Of a stretch of DNA of 47,036 nucleotides, positions 35,049 to 43,426 are shown piece after piece. A program made the translations under genes and the position numbers. Below the pieces are notes generated by a model, which had not been told where the DNA came from, made no database searches, and saw only the letters and a program-made list of their open reading frames with translations. Source of the stretch: Fulvivirga sp. GTDB taxonomy: Bacteria; Bacteroidota; Bacteroidia; Cytophagales; Cyclobacteriaceae. Numbering within the stretch: the first letter of the stretch is position 1; each line of letters begins with the position of its first letter. The stretch covers positions 1 through 47,036 of the forward strand of contig JANQLQ010000078.1 in assembly GCA_028280565.1 (NCBI GenBank), read 5' to 3'.

Positions 35049-35498
35049 TTACGTGAGTATGGATTTGACCATTTCGGATATTTTCTTACCGTCCGCTTTG
35101 CCCGCAAGCTGTTTTGTAGCTACACCCATTACCTTACCCATATCCTGCGGGCTAGAGGCTCCTAGCTGTGTTATGATCTTTTCCAATTCTCCTTTGAGCT
35201 CCTCATCAGACATCTGTTCTGGCAAGTACCGGGCGATTACCTCGTATTCGAAAAATTCTTTGTCAGCAAGATCTTGCCGGCCTTGCTCTTTGTACAGTTC
35301 GGCGGATTCTTTACGTTGTTTTGCCGCTTTTGTAAGTAGTTTTATTTCAACATCCGCAGCGAGCTCATCCGAGGCCCCCTTCTCTGTTTCTGCCAGTAAA
35401 ATGGCCGACTTGATGCCCCTCAGCGCGGTGAGTTCATCTTTCTTTTTGGCAAGCATGGCGGCCTTGATATCTTGGTCAATTTGCTGTTTGAGACTCAT
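35049..35498 (-). CDS. yqeY: GatB/YqeY-domain protein
   Basis: 149 residues, helical, soluble. The N-terminal SLKQQIDQDIKAAMLAKKKDELTALRGIKSAI and C-terminal GKVMGVATKQLAGKADGKKI stretches are diagnostic of the YqeY family, related to the tRNA-binding tail of GatB. Its exact role is unknown; a link to tRNA-dependent amidotransfer is often assumed. First gene of the long minus-strand run and divergent from pdxJ over a 169-bp gap in which no strong promoter stands out. Confidence 0.93.
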   Translation of the reverse strand: MSLKQQIDQDIKAAMLAKKKDELTALRGIKSAILLAETEKGASDELAADVEIKLLTKAAKQRKESAELYKEQGRQDLADKEFFEYEVIARYLPEQMSDEELKGELEKIITQLGASSPQDMGKVMGVATKQLAGKADGKKISEMVKSILT

Positions 35499-35667
35499 AG
35501 TGCTATTATGTTTGCTAAACTTCTCGTTAATTTGAAGCTAACCCAGTATTCATCGACAAAAATAGGAAATCGCAAGGCAGAACAAAGGAATAAGCCGTGG
35601 TAATCTGCCTTTACCCTAACCCACCCCTAACATATCTTACCTTTTAACGGATAAAAATTGTGGTTCT

Positions 35668-36384
35668 ATGACAAGGTTAAGTGTAAACATCAATAAGTTC
35701 GCCACCCTTAGAAATGCCCGGGGGGGTAATAACCCTGATATCATAAAGTCGGCTTTGGATTGTGAGCGATTTGGCGCACAGGGGATCACCGTGCACCCAC
35801 GCCCGGATGAAAGGCATATTCGCTACGAGGATGTATTGCAACTCGCCGAGGTGGTCACCACGGAATTTAACATAGAGGGATACCCGGACGAGCGTTACAT
35901 GGAACTGGTAAAAACAGTGAAACCTGCTCAAGCTACACTGGTGCCTGATCCCCCGGGGGTATTAACTTCTAACGCGGGGTGGGATACCCACAAAAACCAA
36001 GACCTGCTGGTCGAACGGGTACAGGAATTAAAAAAAGAAGGAATTAGAACCTCTATCTTCACCGACCCCGATGCCAATATGGTAGAAGGCGCAGCCAAAG
36101 TCGGCACGGATAGGATCGAGCTTTACACGGAAGGGTATGCCTCTAAATTCCATGGCGATAAAGAGATGGCTGTGGCAGCCTACCGTTCTTCAGCCGAGAT
36201 CGCCCTTGAACTAGGACTGGAAATCAATGCCGGCCATGACTTAGACCTGACTAACCTGGCTTATTTCATTACGGAAGTCCCGAAGGTGGAAGAGGTATCC
36301 ATAGGTCACGCCCTTATTTGTGATGCCATCTACTATGGACTAGAAAATACCATCCGTCTTTATTTAAGGTGCTTAAACCCGTAG
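35668..36384 (+). CDS. pdxJ: Pyridoxine 5'-phosphate synthase
   Basis: 238 residues; makes pyridoxine 5'-phosphate from 1-deoxyxylulose 5-phosphate and aminoacetone 3-phosphate. Catalytic residues align as His43 ([11 protein letters not shown]), Glu70 (FNIEGYP) and His190 ([12 protein letters not shown]). The [16 protein letters not shown] segment replaces the proteobacterial LVPEKRxELTTEGG form, as usual in Bacteroidota. ATG start; TACCTTTT about 16 bp upstream is a weak -7 candidate. The TAG stop (36382-36384) forms the left border of MITE-like copy 2. It could supply PLP for GlyA, encoded further on. Confidence 0.95.
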   Translation: MTRLSVNINKFATLRNARGGNNPDIIKSALDCERFGAQGITVHPRPDERHIRYEDVLQLAEVVTTEFNIEGYPDERYMELVKTVKPAQATLVPDPPGVLTSNAGWDTHKNQDLLVERVQELKKEGIRTSIFTDPDANMVEGAAKVGTDRIELYTEGYASKFHGDKEMAVAAYRSSAEIALELGLEINAGHDLDLTNLAYFITEVPKVEEVSIGHALICDAIYYGLENTIRLYLRCLNP

Positions 36385-36568
36385 TGTTAAATTAAGCCTC
36401 AAATGACATACCGGGACGGGATGAGTAGGTTTGAGGTATTAATCAGTCGGCAATCGGCAAAGGGCAGTAGGCAAAAAACATAGGATTGCCAATTGCACAT
36501 TGCCAACTACTGGCTTTGAAGAACGGGATGAGAAAAATAGCTAGCCGCCCAACACTTAACTCAACAGT
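36383..36568 (+). repeat. MITE-like inverted-repeat element, copy 2
   Basis: About 186 bp, homologous to copy 1 at 23833-24034 in inverted orientation. Ends are imperfect inverted repeats (TGTTAAATTAAG and the complement of TGTTGAGTTAAG). The core again folds: arms AGTCGGCAATCGGCAA (36445-36460) and TTGCACATTGCCAACT (36493-36508) are complementary at 13 of 16 positions. It starts at the stop codon of pdxJ and encodes nothing. Outside it, up to 36613, about 45 bp of ordinary spacer precede the end of the GIN lipoprotein gene. Confidence 0.75.
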
Positions 36569-36613
36569 AGTCTTCCCGGCGCCTCATCGGAACACCAGGG
36601 CCTAGAACAAATA

Positions 36614-37357
36614 TCAAATTTGCTCTTCCTCCTGTATATCATCTTCGCGGGAGATCTTGCCAATTCCTGATACGTCGGATTGCACGTCGGCAGGATTTCC
36701 GCGGTAGGATATTCCGCCAATGCCACTGACTGATGCCACTAGTTTTTCACGTACATTAATATTAGCGCCGCCGACCCCACTAATGCTGATATCACACCGG
36801 TCACTGATAAGTTTCCCGGCATCCAAACCACCCGCTCCATTCATCTCTATATTTTGCTCTACGGTACGACCGGAAAGTTCAACAGCGCCAGCTCCTGACA
36901 GGTCGAGATCCAGTGCTTTTAGATCAACATCGAGCTCTATGGCCCCCGCCCCGGCCATGCTGATACGCAGGTAATCTCCCTCCACGGTTTGATCACTCCT
37001 TAAAATTGCCGCTCCTCCTACATCCAATGATCTTAACCCTTGGTAGTAGATCACAACATTTACTCCATCCCTGCTGACCAGGTTTTTATTAGTCCCTAAC
37101 CAAAGTGTGTTCCCTTGGTTTTCCACGGTAATGAAATCATGGAGATTTTCGTCTGTGGTGATGGTGACCGCCGGGGTATCTCCGGGCTCCAATAAAACAT
37201 TGAAACTCCCTTCGATCTCTACCTTGTAAAACTCATCCATGTCATGCCGGTGGGTGACGACCACCCCGTTCCCGCGTTCCCCGATCATGGTATTGCAACC
37301 CCACGCGATCGTTAAAATAATAATAATGAGAGCAGATCTTACCATTTTCATAGACAT
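36614..37357 (-). CDS. Head-GIN (DUF2807) lipoprotein
   Basis: 247 residues. Lipobox TIAWGC with the lipidated Cys21, then a beta-rich GIN domain built of short glycine repeats: MAGAGAIEL, LSGAGAVEL, MNGAGGLDA, ISGVGGANI, VSGIGGISY, VSGIGKIS, a pattern suggesting a right-handed beta-helix. These envelope proteins are widespread in Bacteroidota and of unknown function, probably binding or adhesive. The highly acidic tail (EDDIQEEEQ) is unusual. It follows the PadR-permease pair in the same direction after about 100 bp. A long palindrome touches its start codon. Confidence 0.9.
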   Translation of the reverse strand: MSMKMVRSALIIIILTIAWGCNTMIGERGNGVVVTHRHDMDEFYKVEIEGSFNVLLEPGDTPAVTITTDENLHDFITVENQGNTLWLGTNKNLVSRDGVNVVIYYQGLRSLDVGGAAILRSDQTVEGDYLRISMAGAGAIELDVDLKALDLDLSGAGAVELSGRTVEQNIEMNGAGGLDAGKLISDRCDISISGVGGANINVREKLVASVSGIGGISYRGNPADVQSDVSGIGKISREDDIQEEEQI

Positions 37358-37393
37358 CGTTTTAGGTAAAAATAGTTATTTTTTCTAAAACGA
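37357..37393 (-). promoter_or_regulatory. 37-bp dyad at the GIN lipoprotein start codon
   Basis: Outer arms TCGTTTTAG (37357-37365) and CTAAAACGA (37385-37393) are perfect complements, and inner arms AAAAATA (37368-37374) and TATTTTT (37377-37383) extend the symmetry almost to the centre. The outer arm reaches the first base of the ATG. It could be an operator or an mRNA hairpin hiding the start region. No T-run follows in the minus direction, so it is not a normal terminator of the upstream permease. Confidence 0.6.
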
Positions 37394-37457
37394 GTTTGCC
37401 AGGCGGCCGAGGGGCATTAAGATATTCCACCTATGTATACCAATAGTAGCCTGTGGA

Positions 37458-40082
37458 TCACTCTAACTTTAATGAATTGACAGGGTTAGACGTAGCGGCT
37501 TTGAACGTGTGAAAGCTTACGGTCATTATGGCAATGAGCACGGCGACCACCCCCGCCAGTAAAAATGGCCGAAAGGACAGCGGCGCGCGGTATGCAAATT
37601 GTTGCAGCCAGCCCTCCAATACCATGTATGCAATGGGCCCGGCCATAAAGCAAGAGAGTAAGACCAGGTAAACAAAATCTTTAGACAGCAGGCGCCATAG
37701 GTTGGTCACTGAAGCCCCCAGCACCTTGCGTATCCCCACCTCCCTAGTACGTTGATGGGCAACGTAGGAAGCCATTCCGAATAATCCCAAACCGCTTATC
37801 AAAATTGCGAGTATCGCAAAAATACCGGCCAACCGGCCCACAAGTTCTTCATCCCCGAATTTATCTGCATAGGACTGGTCCACGAACTGGAATTCGAAAG
37901 GATTGGACGGGTCATATTTTTTAAAAACAGTTGCCACCTCGGTAATAGCTTGGTAGCTACCTTGGCCAGTTCTTAGTTTGATATGGGCTACGTTCGATAG
38001 TTTAGGACCTTTAAAATCAATATAAAACAGGGTCTGTTTTGCCGGCTCATAGGGGGATTGTGTCACCATATCTTTTACAACGCCAATGATCGTGTAGGTG
38101 CCATGAATCCCCCATTTGATTTTTTCACCTACCGGGTCTTCAAAGCCAAGGTAGCTGGCTGCGGCCTCATTAATGACCAATGCCAAAGAATCTGTTCCAA
38201 AATCCTTTGAAAAATCACGACCCGCTATTACCTGCCACCCAATGGTTTTTCCAAACTCATGGGTAACGCGAACGGTGACAAATTCATCCTGCATATCACT
38301 TTCTTGACCGTTCCAGCTAAAGCCACTGTTCGTGACAAAGGTCTGCGTAACCCGCGATGCTGCGTTGGAGACTTCCTCCACCACACCGGTTTGAAGCAGG
38401 TCATGGCGAAACGCTTCATAATGACTCAATATCTCATCATTTTTGACAGGTACCGTGATCAAATTGTCCAAGCTGTAGCCGACGGGTCGATCCTTAACAT
38501 AGCCAAGCTGCTGGAAAACCATCATAGTACCTATGACCAGGCTGATGGAAACTGTAAATTGCACCACAACGAGTATCTTCCGGGGCAAAGCGGCATTTCT
38601 ACCTATTTTTGTTGTTCCCCTAAGCACTTGTATAGCCTTCAAAGAGGAAAGGTACAACGCGGGATAACTCCCGGCCAAGAGGCCTGAAAACAAGGCAAAT
38701 CCTATGCTCCCGCCCCAAAATAAAGGATGAAGCCATGGCATAGTGATCCTTTTACCAGCAAGGTCGTTAAAATAAGGAAGTAGTGTATGTACCAAGACCA
38801 AAGAGAGTACAAAAGCCAATAAGGCCAACATAAGCGACTCTGTAAAAAACTGCCGTACCAATTGTCCGCGTCTCGAGCCTACTGCTTTGCGTACTCCAAC
38901 TTCTTTAGCTCGTTTTTCCGAACGTGCTGTGCTCAAGTTCATAAAATTAATACAAGCCAATACCATTACGATAAAGCCAATAGCGGAAAACATCCGTACC
39001 TGCTGTATTCTTCCCCCGGTATTTTGCCCCTGCTCAAACCGGGAGTATAGGTGCCATTGAGACATAGGGTGTAAGAAAAGCTCGGGTTTGAATCTTGCCC
39101 CTTGTTCCTCACTGACCCTATCCTGTTTTACGTTCTTGATCGCTGCAGAGGCCTGGGCCATATCCTGCTGGTCTGCCACTTGTACAATCACCTGGAACCA
39201 ACTATTGCCCCAATTGAGCCATTCCGGCAGGCTAGTCTCATAGAGTGCCCAGGTAGAGATGAAATCCAGGCCGGCAAAGGTAGAATTATGGGGTAGATCC
39301 GCGTATACGCCTGTTACCTTCACCCCGGGCCAGTCATCAATTTGCATGACCTGGTTCGTGGGATCTTCGTTACCAAAGAATACTCTTGCCGCTGACTCTG
39401 AAAGAAAGATGGAATAAGGTTCTGAAAGACCTTCCTGTGTGCCCTTGACCATGTCCAAGGTGAGTATTTTGGGAGCATCCGGCTCCATGAACATTCCTTT
39501 TTGGGTCAAAACTTTTTCATCGAAACGCAAGGTATGATCCTGCCTGAAATTGGCCAGCGTAACATACTTGAAGTACGTGCCGTAACTATCGCGCAGTCCA
39601 GGAGCAAGTTGCAACGCCTGCCCCCGCCAGGTCCGTACCTCACCCCCGGCAAATTCTTGATTTTGGAGAACCCGTGCCACCCGGTCGTAGCCCTGGTGGT
39701 AGGTGTTGAAGGATGTTTCGTCCCAAACCCACAAACCAATAAGCATAGAAACTGTCATGCCTATGCCCAGCCCGGCAACGTTAAGAAATGAATAAGCTTT
39801 GTTTTTGACCAGCTGCCTCCAGGCTATTTTTAAATGATCTTTTAGCATAACATCGACGTTTATCATTGACAATGGCAGAATTGGCCCCAAGGCATAATAC
39901 CTTAGAAATTTAATAGAGTGAAAGACATAAAGCCGGTTGGCCTTGGCAACACCGTACTGCCTTACCCACTCGTAGTAAAACTCCAGTAGATCTCCTTCTA
40001 TTTCTTCCAAGAGATGGGGTTTACACAATCGCCTGAGCAGTGTGTTCACCCATCGGGGTGGATATGGCCCCTGGAGACTCAA
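37458..40082 (-). CDS. FtsX/MacB-type ABC permease with permease prefix domain
   Basis: 874 residues. The N-terminal about 70 residues (PPRWVNTLLRRLCKPHLLEE...) are a permease prefix domain, typical of Bacteroidota transporters regulated by PadR proteins. Then come two FtsX-like units, each with periplasmic MacB-type domain and membrane helices: helix 1 near 97-120, a helix group near 375-480, a single helix near 510-530, a final group near 760-865 with REVGIRKVLGASV. These permeases need a separate ATPase, not present here. The start is TTG overlapping the padR stop as TTGA; the first in-frame ATG would remove the whole prefix domain. Substrate unknown, possibly peptide or antibiotic stress. 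Confidence 0.9.
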   Translation of the reverse strand: MSLQGPYPPRWVNTLLRRLCKPHLLEEIEGDLLEFYYEWVRQYGVAKANRLYVFHSIKFLRYYALGPILPLSMINVDVMLKDHLKIAWRQLVKNKAYSFLNVAGLGIGMTVSMLIGLWVWDETSFNTYHQGYDRVARVLQNQEFAGGEVRTWRGQALQLAPGLRDSYGTYFKYVTLANFRQDHTLRFDEKVLTQKGMFMEPDAPKILTLDMVKGTQEGLSEPYSIFLSESAARVFFGNEDPTNQVMQIDDWPGVKVTGVYADLPHNSTFAGLDFISTWALYETSLPEWLNWGNSWFQVIVQVADQQDMAQASAAIKNVKQDRVSEEQGARFKPELFLHPMSQWHLYSRFEQGQNTGGRIQQVRMFSAIGFIVMVLACINFMNLSTARSEKRAKEVGVRKAVGSRRGQLVRQFFTESLMLALLAFVLSLVLVHTLLPYFNDLAGKRITMPWLHPLFWGGSIGFALFSGLLAGSYPALYLSSLKAIQVLRGTTKIGRNAALPRKILVVVQFTVSISLVIGTMMVFQQLGYVKDRPVGYSLDNLITVPVKNDEILSHYEAFRHDLLQTGVVEEVSNAASRVTQTFVTNSGFSWNGQESDMQDEFVTVRVTHEFGKTIGWQVIAGRDFSKDFGTDSLALVINEAAASYLGFEDPVGEKIKWGIHGTYTIIGVVKDMVTQSPYEPAKQTLFYIDFKGPKLSNVAHIKLRTGQGSYQAITEVATVFKKYDPSNPFEFQFVDQSYADKFGDEELVGRLAGIFAILAILISGLGLFGMASYVAHQRTREVGIRKVLGASVTNLWRLLSKDFVYLVLLSCFMAGPIAYMVLEGWLQQFAYRAPLSFRPFLLAGVVAVLIAIMTVSFHTFKAATSNPVNSLKLE

Positions 40083-40408
40083 GACGTTAAGGCGTTAGGT
40101 GGCACCTGGCTCCACAAGCGGCTCCTGGCTTCACGGATCTCTTGCAAAATACGACTGCCCGCAGGTGTGATCTTAAAGAACCTTTTCCTGCGCCCGCCAC
40201 GTTCATGTGTGGCGCCGCCCATGGAAGAGTTTACATATCCTTTTTTGGAAAGACGGTGTAAAGTGGCGTGCACTGCACTTACACTGATCTTACGGTCCAA
40301 CTGTTTCTCAATTTCCCGCGTGATCATTACACCATAGGCTTCTTCCTGTAGCATAACCACTATAAGTAGTATTACTTCTTCTAATTCGCCGATGTAGGTA
40401 GTTCGCAT
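40079..40408 (-). CDS. PadR-family transcriptional regulator
   Basis: About 109 residues from the ATG at 40408; a TTG two codons upstream (40414) is less likely. Winged-helix PadR fold: YIGELEEVILLIVVMLQEEAYGVMITREIE, then ISVSAVHATLHRLSKKGYVNS and the wing GGRRKRFFKITPAG. PadR proteins repress nearby transporter genes until an inducer binds. The 4-bp overlap with the permease supports that it controls its own operon. The upstream DNA has TTTG, 19 bp, then TAATTTG, close to a Bacteroidota promoter but with one spacer base short. Confidence 0.92.
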   Translation of the reverse strand: MRTTYIGELEEVILLIVVMLQEEAYGVMITREIEKQLDRKISVSAVHATLHRLSKKGYVNSSMGGATHERGGRRKRFFKITPAGSRILQEIREARSRLWSQVPPNALTS

Positions 40409-40728
40409 TTTCAATTATTTCAAATTATGTAGAACAAATAGCCTACCAAAGTTTTATGCCTCTTTTTCGGAAGTTTAGGCCATTTAGCAGGTAGAAGGTG
40501 TTCAAGATCGGCCAATTTCCGTTCATGTGTGAACGGGATGATGGCAGGGAGTCCCCATGCCGACCTTAAGCGGAAAACACGCTCATTTAAACACTTCGAT
40601 AAAATGCTTAAAAAGTAACGTTGTTGTTAAACGCTGAACGATCACAAACATCAAATCCTACGGTATTGGTTATCTGTAGTCCTTCCCTTATTTTTGCGGC
40701 TTTCATTGCCCCCCTTTAATAAAAAATT
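40409..40728. other. Divergent padR-glyA control region
   Basis: 320 bp without a gene. The left part should hold the padR promoter; the right end holds the glyA promoter. In between there is a hairpin, CCGTTCA (40519-40525) and TGAACGG (40530-40536) with a 4-nt loop, of unknown role. I see no small ORF that I can support and no RNA gene. Confidence 0.65.
40666..40696 (+). promoter_or_regulatory. glyA promoter of Bacteroidota type
   Basis: TTG at 40666-40668, a 20-bp spacer, then TATTTTTG at 40689-40696, a perfect TAnnTTTG -7 box. The predicted transcript would start near 40700-40704, about 26 nt ahead of the glyA ATG. This is the best promoter match in the window. Confidence 0.7.
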
Positions 40729-42018
40729 ATGCAAAGAGACACGGTTATTTTTAATCTCATCGAAAAGGAAAAGGAAAGACAACAATCCGGTATTGAGTTG
40801 ATTGCCTCGGAGAATTTTGCCTCTCCACAGGTAATGGAAGCTATGGGCACAGTCCTGACCAACAAATACGCAGAGGGTCTCCCGGGGAAACGGTATTATG
40901 GGGGATGCGAGGTAGTAGATGAGGTAGAAGAGCGGGCCATAGAAAGGGTAAAAGAGCTGTTTGGAGCTAGCTGGGCTAATGTTCAGCCTCATTCCGGCGC
41001 ACAAGCCAACGCGGCTGTAATGCTGGCGGTGCTCAACAAAGGCGATAAAATCATGGGGTTTGACCTTTCGCATGGCGGGCACCTGACCCATGGCTCACCG
41101 GTAAATTTCTCAGGAAAGCTTTACGAGCCTTCCTTTTATGGAGTGGAAAAAGAAACTGGGCTTATCGATTGGGACAAGGTGGCTGAAAAAGCGAATAAGG
41201 AGAAACCAAAGCTCATCGTTTGCGGGGCTTCTGCTTACAGCCGTGATTGGGATTATAAGGCGCTCAGGGAAACTGCCGATGCCATTGGAGCCATATTATT
41301 GGCCGATATTTCCCATCCTTCCGGGCTTATCGCCAGGGGCTTGCTAAACGATCCTTTAGAGTACTGTCATATCGTGACCACTACCACCCACAAAACACTG
41401 CGGGGCCCTAGGGGAGGATTGATCATGATAGGTGAAAATTTTGATAATCCATGGGGCCTTAAGACCCCTAAAGGCGAAATACGAAAGATATCCTCTTTGC
41501 TAGATTCAGGTGTATTTCCCGGGACACAAGGCGGCCCTTTAGAGCATGTGATCGCCGCGAAGGCCATTGCTTTTCAAGAGGCGTTGAGCGACGATTTCAT
41601 GACGTACGTTTTACAAGTGGCCAAAAATGCGAAAGTTATGGCTAAAGCCTTTGTAGACAAGGGGTACGAGGTGATCTCCGGCGGCACAGACAACCATATG
41701 ATGCTGATCGACCTGCGATCGAAAAACCTGACCGGCAAGCTGGCAGAAAACACACTGATCAAAGCCGACATCACCATTAATAAAAACATGGTGCCTTTTG
41801 ACGACCAGTCTCCTTTCGTTACCTCCGGTATGCGCCTGGGCACTGCCGCAGTAACTACTCGCGGAATGCTGGAAGAAGACATGATCAAAATAGTAGACTT
41901 TATAGACGAGGTACTTACCCATCATGATGACCAAGAAGTGATCAATTCAGTAAGACAAAAGATCAATACCTGGATGGCAAACTTCCCTCTATACAAAGTA
42001 AGCAGTGAAGTATCTTGA
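40729..42018 (+). CDS. glyA: Serine hydroxymethyltransferase
   Basis: 429 residues. Converts serine and tetrahydrofolate to glycine and methylene-tetrahydrofolate using PLP. The Schiff-base lysine is Lys222 in [32 protein letters not shown] and [17 protein letters not shown] are the standard N-terminal motifs. Full length. ATG start with a good Bacteroidota promoter upstream. Its 3' end overlaps the tatC frame by 14 bp if tatC starts at its GTG. Confidence 0.97.
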   Translation: MQRDTVIFNLIEKEKERQQSGIELIASENFASPQVMEAMGTVLTNKYAEGLPGKRYYGGCEVVDEVEERAIERVKELFGASWANVQPHSGAQANAAVMLAVLNKGDKIMGFDLSHGGHLTHGSPVNFSGKLYEPSFYGVEKETGLIDWDKVAEKANKEKPKLIVCGASAYSRDWDYKALRETADAIGAILLADISHPSGLIARGLLNDPLEYCHIVTTTTHKTLRGPRGGLIMIGENFDNPWGLKTPKGEIRKISSLLDSGVFPGTQGGPLEHVIAAKAIAFQEALSDDFMTYVLQVAKNAKVMAKAFVDKGYEVISGGTDNHMMLIDLRSKNLTGKLAENTLIKADITINKNMVPFDDQSPFVTSGMRLGTAAVTTRGMLEEDMIKIVDFIDEVLTHHDDQEVINSVRQKINTWMANFPLYKVSSEVS

Positions 42019-42871
42019 TCAGCCCGACGAGACGGACGAGAAAGATGAGAAGGAAATGTCATTCCTTGATCATCTGGAAGAGCTCAGGTGGCACCTGGTA
42101 AGATCGGTTGCCGCCATCTTAATATTCTCCGTGGCGGCATTTGTAGGGGTTGACTTTGTATTTAATACGGTTATATTCGGGCCTGCCAAAGTAGATTTTT
42201 GGACGTTTCGAATGCTTTGTAAGGTAGGTGATCTTATCAATTCCACGGCGATTTGTATCGATGAACTCGATTTTAAAATACAAAGCCGTAAAATGACAGG
42301 GCAGTTTTCTATGCACATCACCTCCTCGTTCGTGGTGGGCATTATTGTGGCTTTTCCTTACGTTTTTTGGGAGTTTTGGAGATTTATTAGCCCCGGGCTT
42401 TATAGTAAAGAGCGACGAGCCTCCCGGGGGGCCGTGTTTGCTGTTTCCTTCCTGTTTGCCACGGGTGTACTCTTTGGCTACTACATCATGTCACCACTGG
42501 CGGTTAATTTCCTGGCAGGCTACCAGGTCAGTGATATCGTACGGAATGAGTTTGACATCACCTCGTATGTATCGACGATAAGTACGCTGGTTTTAGGAAG
42601 CGGGCTTCTTTTCCAGTTACCTATCGTAGTATATTTCCTATCCAAGGTCGGCTTAGTTACCCCGGCTTTGATGAAGACCTACCGTAAACATGCCATCGTG
42701 GTCATATTGGTATTAGGCGCTATGCTTACCCCTCCCGATCCGTTGAGCCAGGTATTAATTGCATTTCCATTGTTTGGGCTCTACGAGTTCAGTATCTTCA
42801 TATCACGAAGGGTATTGAAGAAAAAAGAGAAAGAGGAGAGAGAAGAATTAATGGAGCAACAAAAGCCCTGA
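42005..42871 (+). CDS. tatC: Sec-independent translocase subunit TatC
   Basis: 288 residues from a GTG at 42005 that overlaps the glyA end, or 271 from the ATG at 42056, which has a strong AAGGA ribosome site just upstream and begins [14 protein letters not shown], the core TatC start. Six membrane segments; [22 protein letters not shown] is the signature that binds twin-arginine signal peptides. An insertion between helices 1 and 2 (about residues 60-100) is seen, as in many Bacteroidota. Partners TatA/B are not in the window. The acidic N-terminal extension could be real or untranslated. Confidence 0.95.
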   Translation: MKYLDQPDETDEKDEKEMSFLDHLEELRWHLVRSVAAILIFSVAAFVGVDFVFNTVIFGPAKVDFWTFRMLCKVGDLINSTAICIDELDFKIQSRKMTGQFSMHITSSFVVGIIVAFPYVFWEFWRFISPGLYSKERRASRGAVFAVSFLFATGVLFGYYIMSPLAVNFLAGYQVSDIVRNEFDITSYVSTISTLVLGSGLLFQLPIVVYFLSKVGLVTPALMKTYRKHAIVVILVLGAMLTPPDPLSQVLIAFPLFGLYEFSIFISRRVLKKKEKEEREELMEQQKP

Positions 42872-42994
42872 CGGGAAAAAACTATAGGCAAAGAATTTAA
42901 CTGCATTCATCTTGAGCTATTGAGGAACTTGCTGTGTTTAATAATTCGATTATGCCATAACCGAGTAAAAATTCCAACGTTAACACGATAACAA

Positions 42995-43426
42995 ATGGCG
43001 AAAATAGCAATAGGAGGCGATCACGCCGGGTATGAATACAAATCAGGGCTCATTGAATTATTACAGGAATTAGGTCACGAGGTAAAAGATTTCGGCACAT
43101 ACAGCAGCGATTCCGTGGACTATCCCGACTTTGCTCATCCCGTGGCCAGCGCTGTCGAAAAAGGTGAGTACCACCAAGGTGTTTTGATCTGCGGCAGCGG
43201 TAATGGGGTGGCGATCACTGCCAATAAGCATTTGGGGATACGCGCAGCCTTGTGTTGGAATATCGAGCTATCCGAGCTGGCACGCCAGCATAACAATGCT
43301 AACATTGTCTGTATCCCGGCGCGGTTCATTGCTCTTGAAGAGGCCAAAAAAATCGTAAAAACATTCCTTGCTACTGCTTTTGAAGGCGGGCGTCATATGA
43401 GACGTGTAGAAAAGATCAGTTGTTGA
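42995..43426 (+). CDS. rpiB: Ribose 5-phosphate isomerase B
   Basis: 143 residues. Interconverts ribose 5-phosphate and ribulose 5-phosphate in the pentose phosphate pathway. GGDHAGYEYK gives the phosphate-binding Asp9-His10; the catalytic base Cys66 lies in GVLICGSGNGVAITANK and His99 in ARQHNNANI. ATG start, 123 bp after tatC. Its last 11 bp overlap the 3' end of the convergent membrane-protein gene. Confidence 0.96.
   Translation: MAKIAIGGDHAGYEYKSGLIELLQELGHEVKDFGTYSSDSVDYPDFAHPVASAVEKGEYHQGVLICGSGNGVAITANKHLGIRAALCWNIELSELARQHNNANIVCIPARFIALEEAKKIVKTFLATAFEGGRHMRRVEKISC

Noticed and set aside
40651-41091. 146-codon minus-strand ORF opposite glyA
   Set aside because: Fully antisense to the conserved glyA start and promoter; composition follows glyA codon structure.
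42872-42994. tRNA or small RNA between tatC and rpiB
   Set aside because: No cloverleaf or terminator; only a 5-bp AT-rich inverted repeat.
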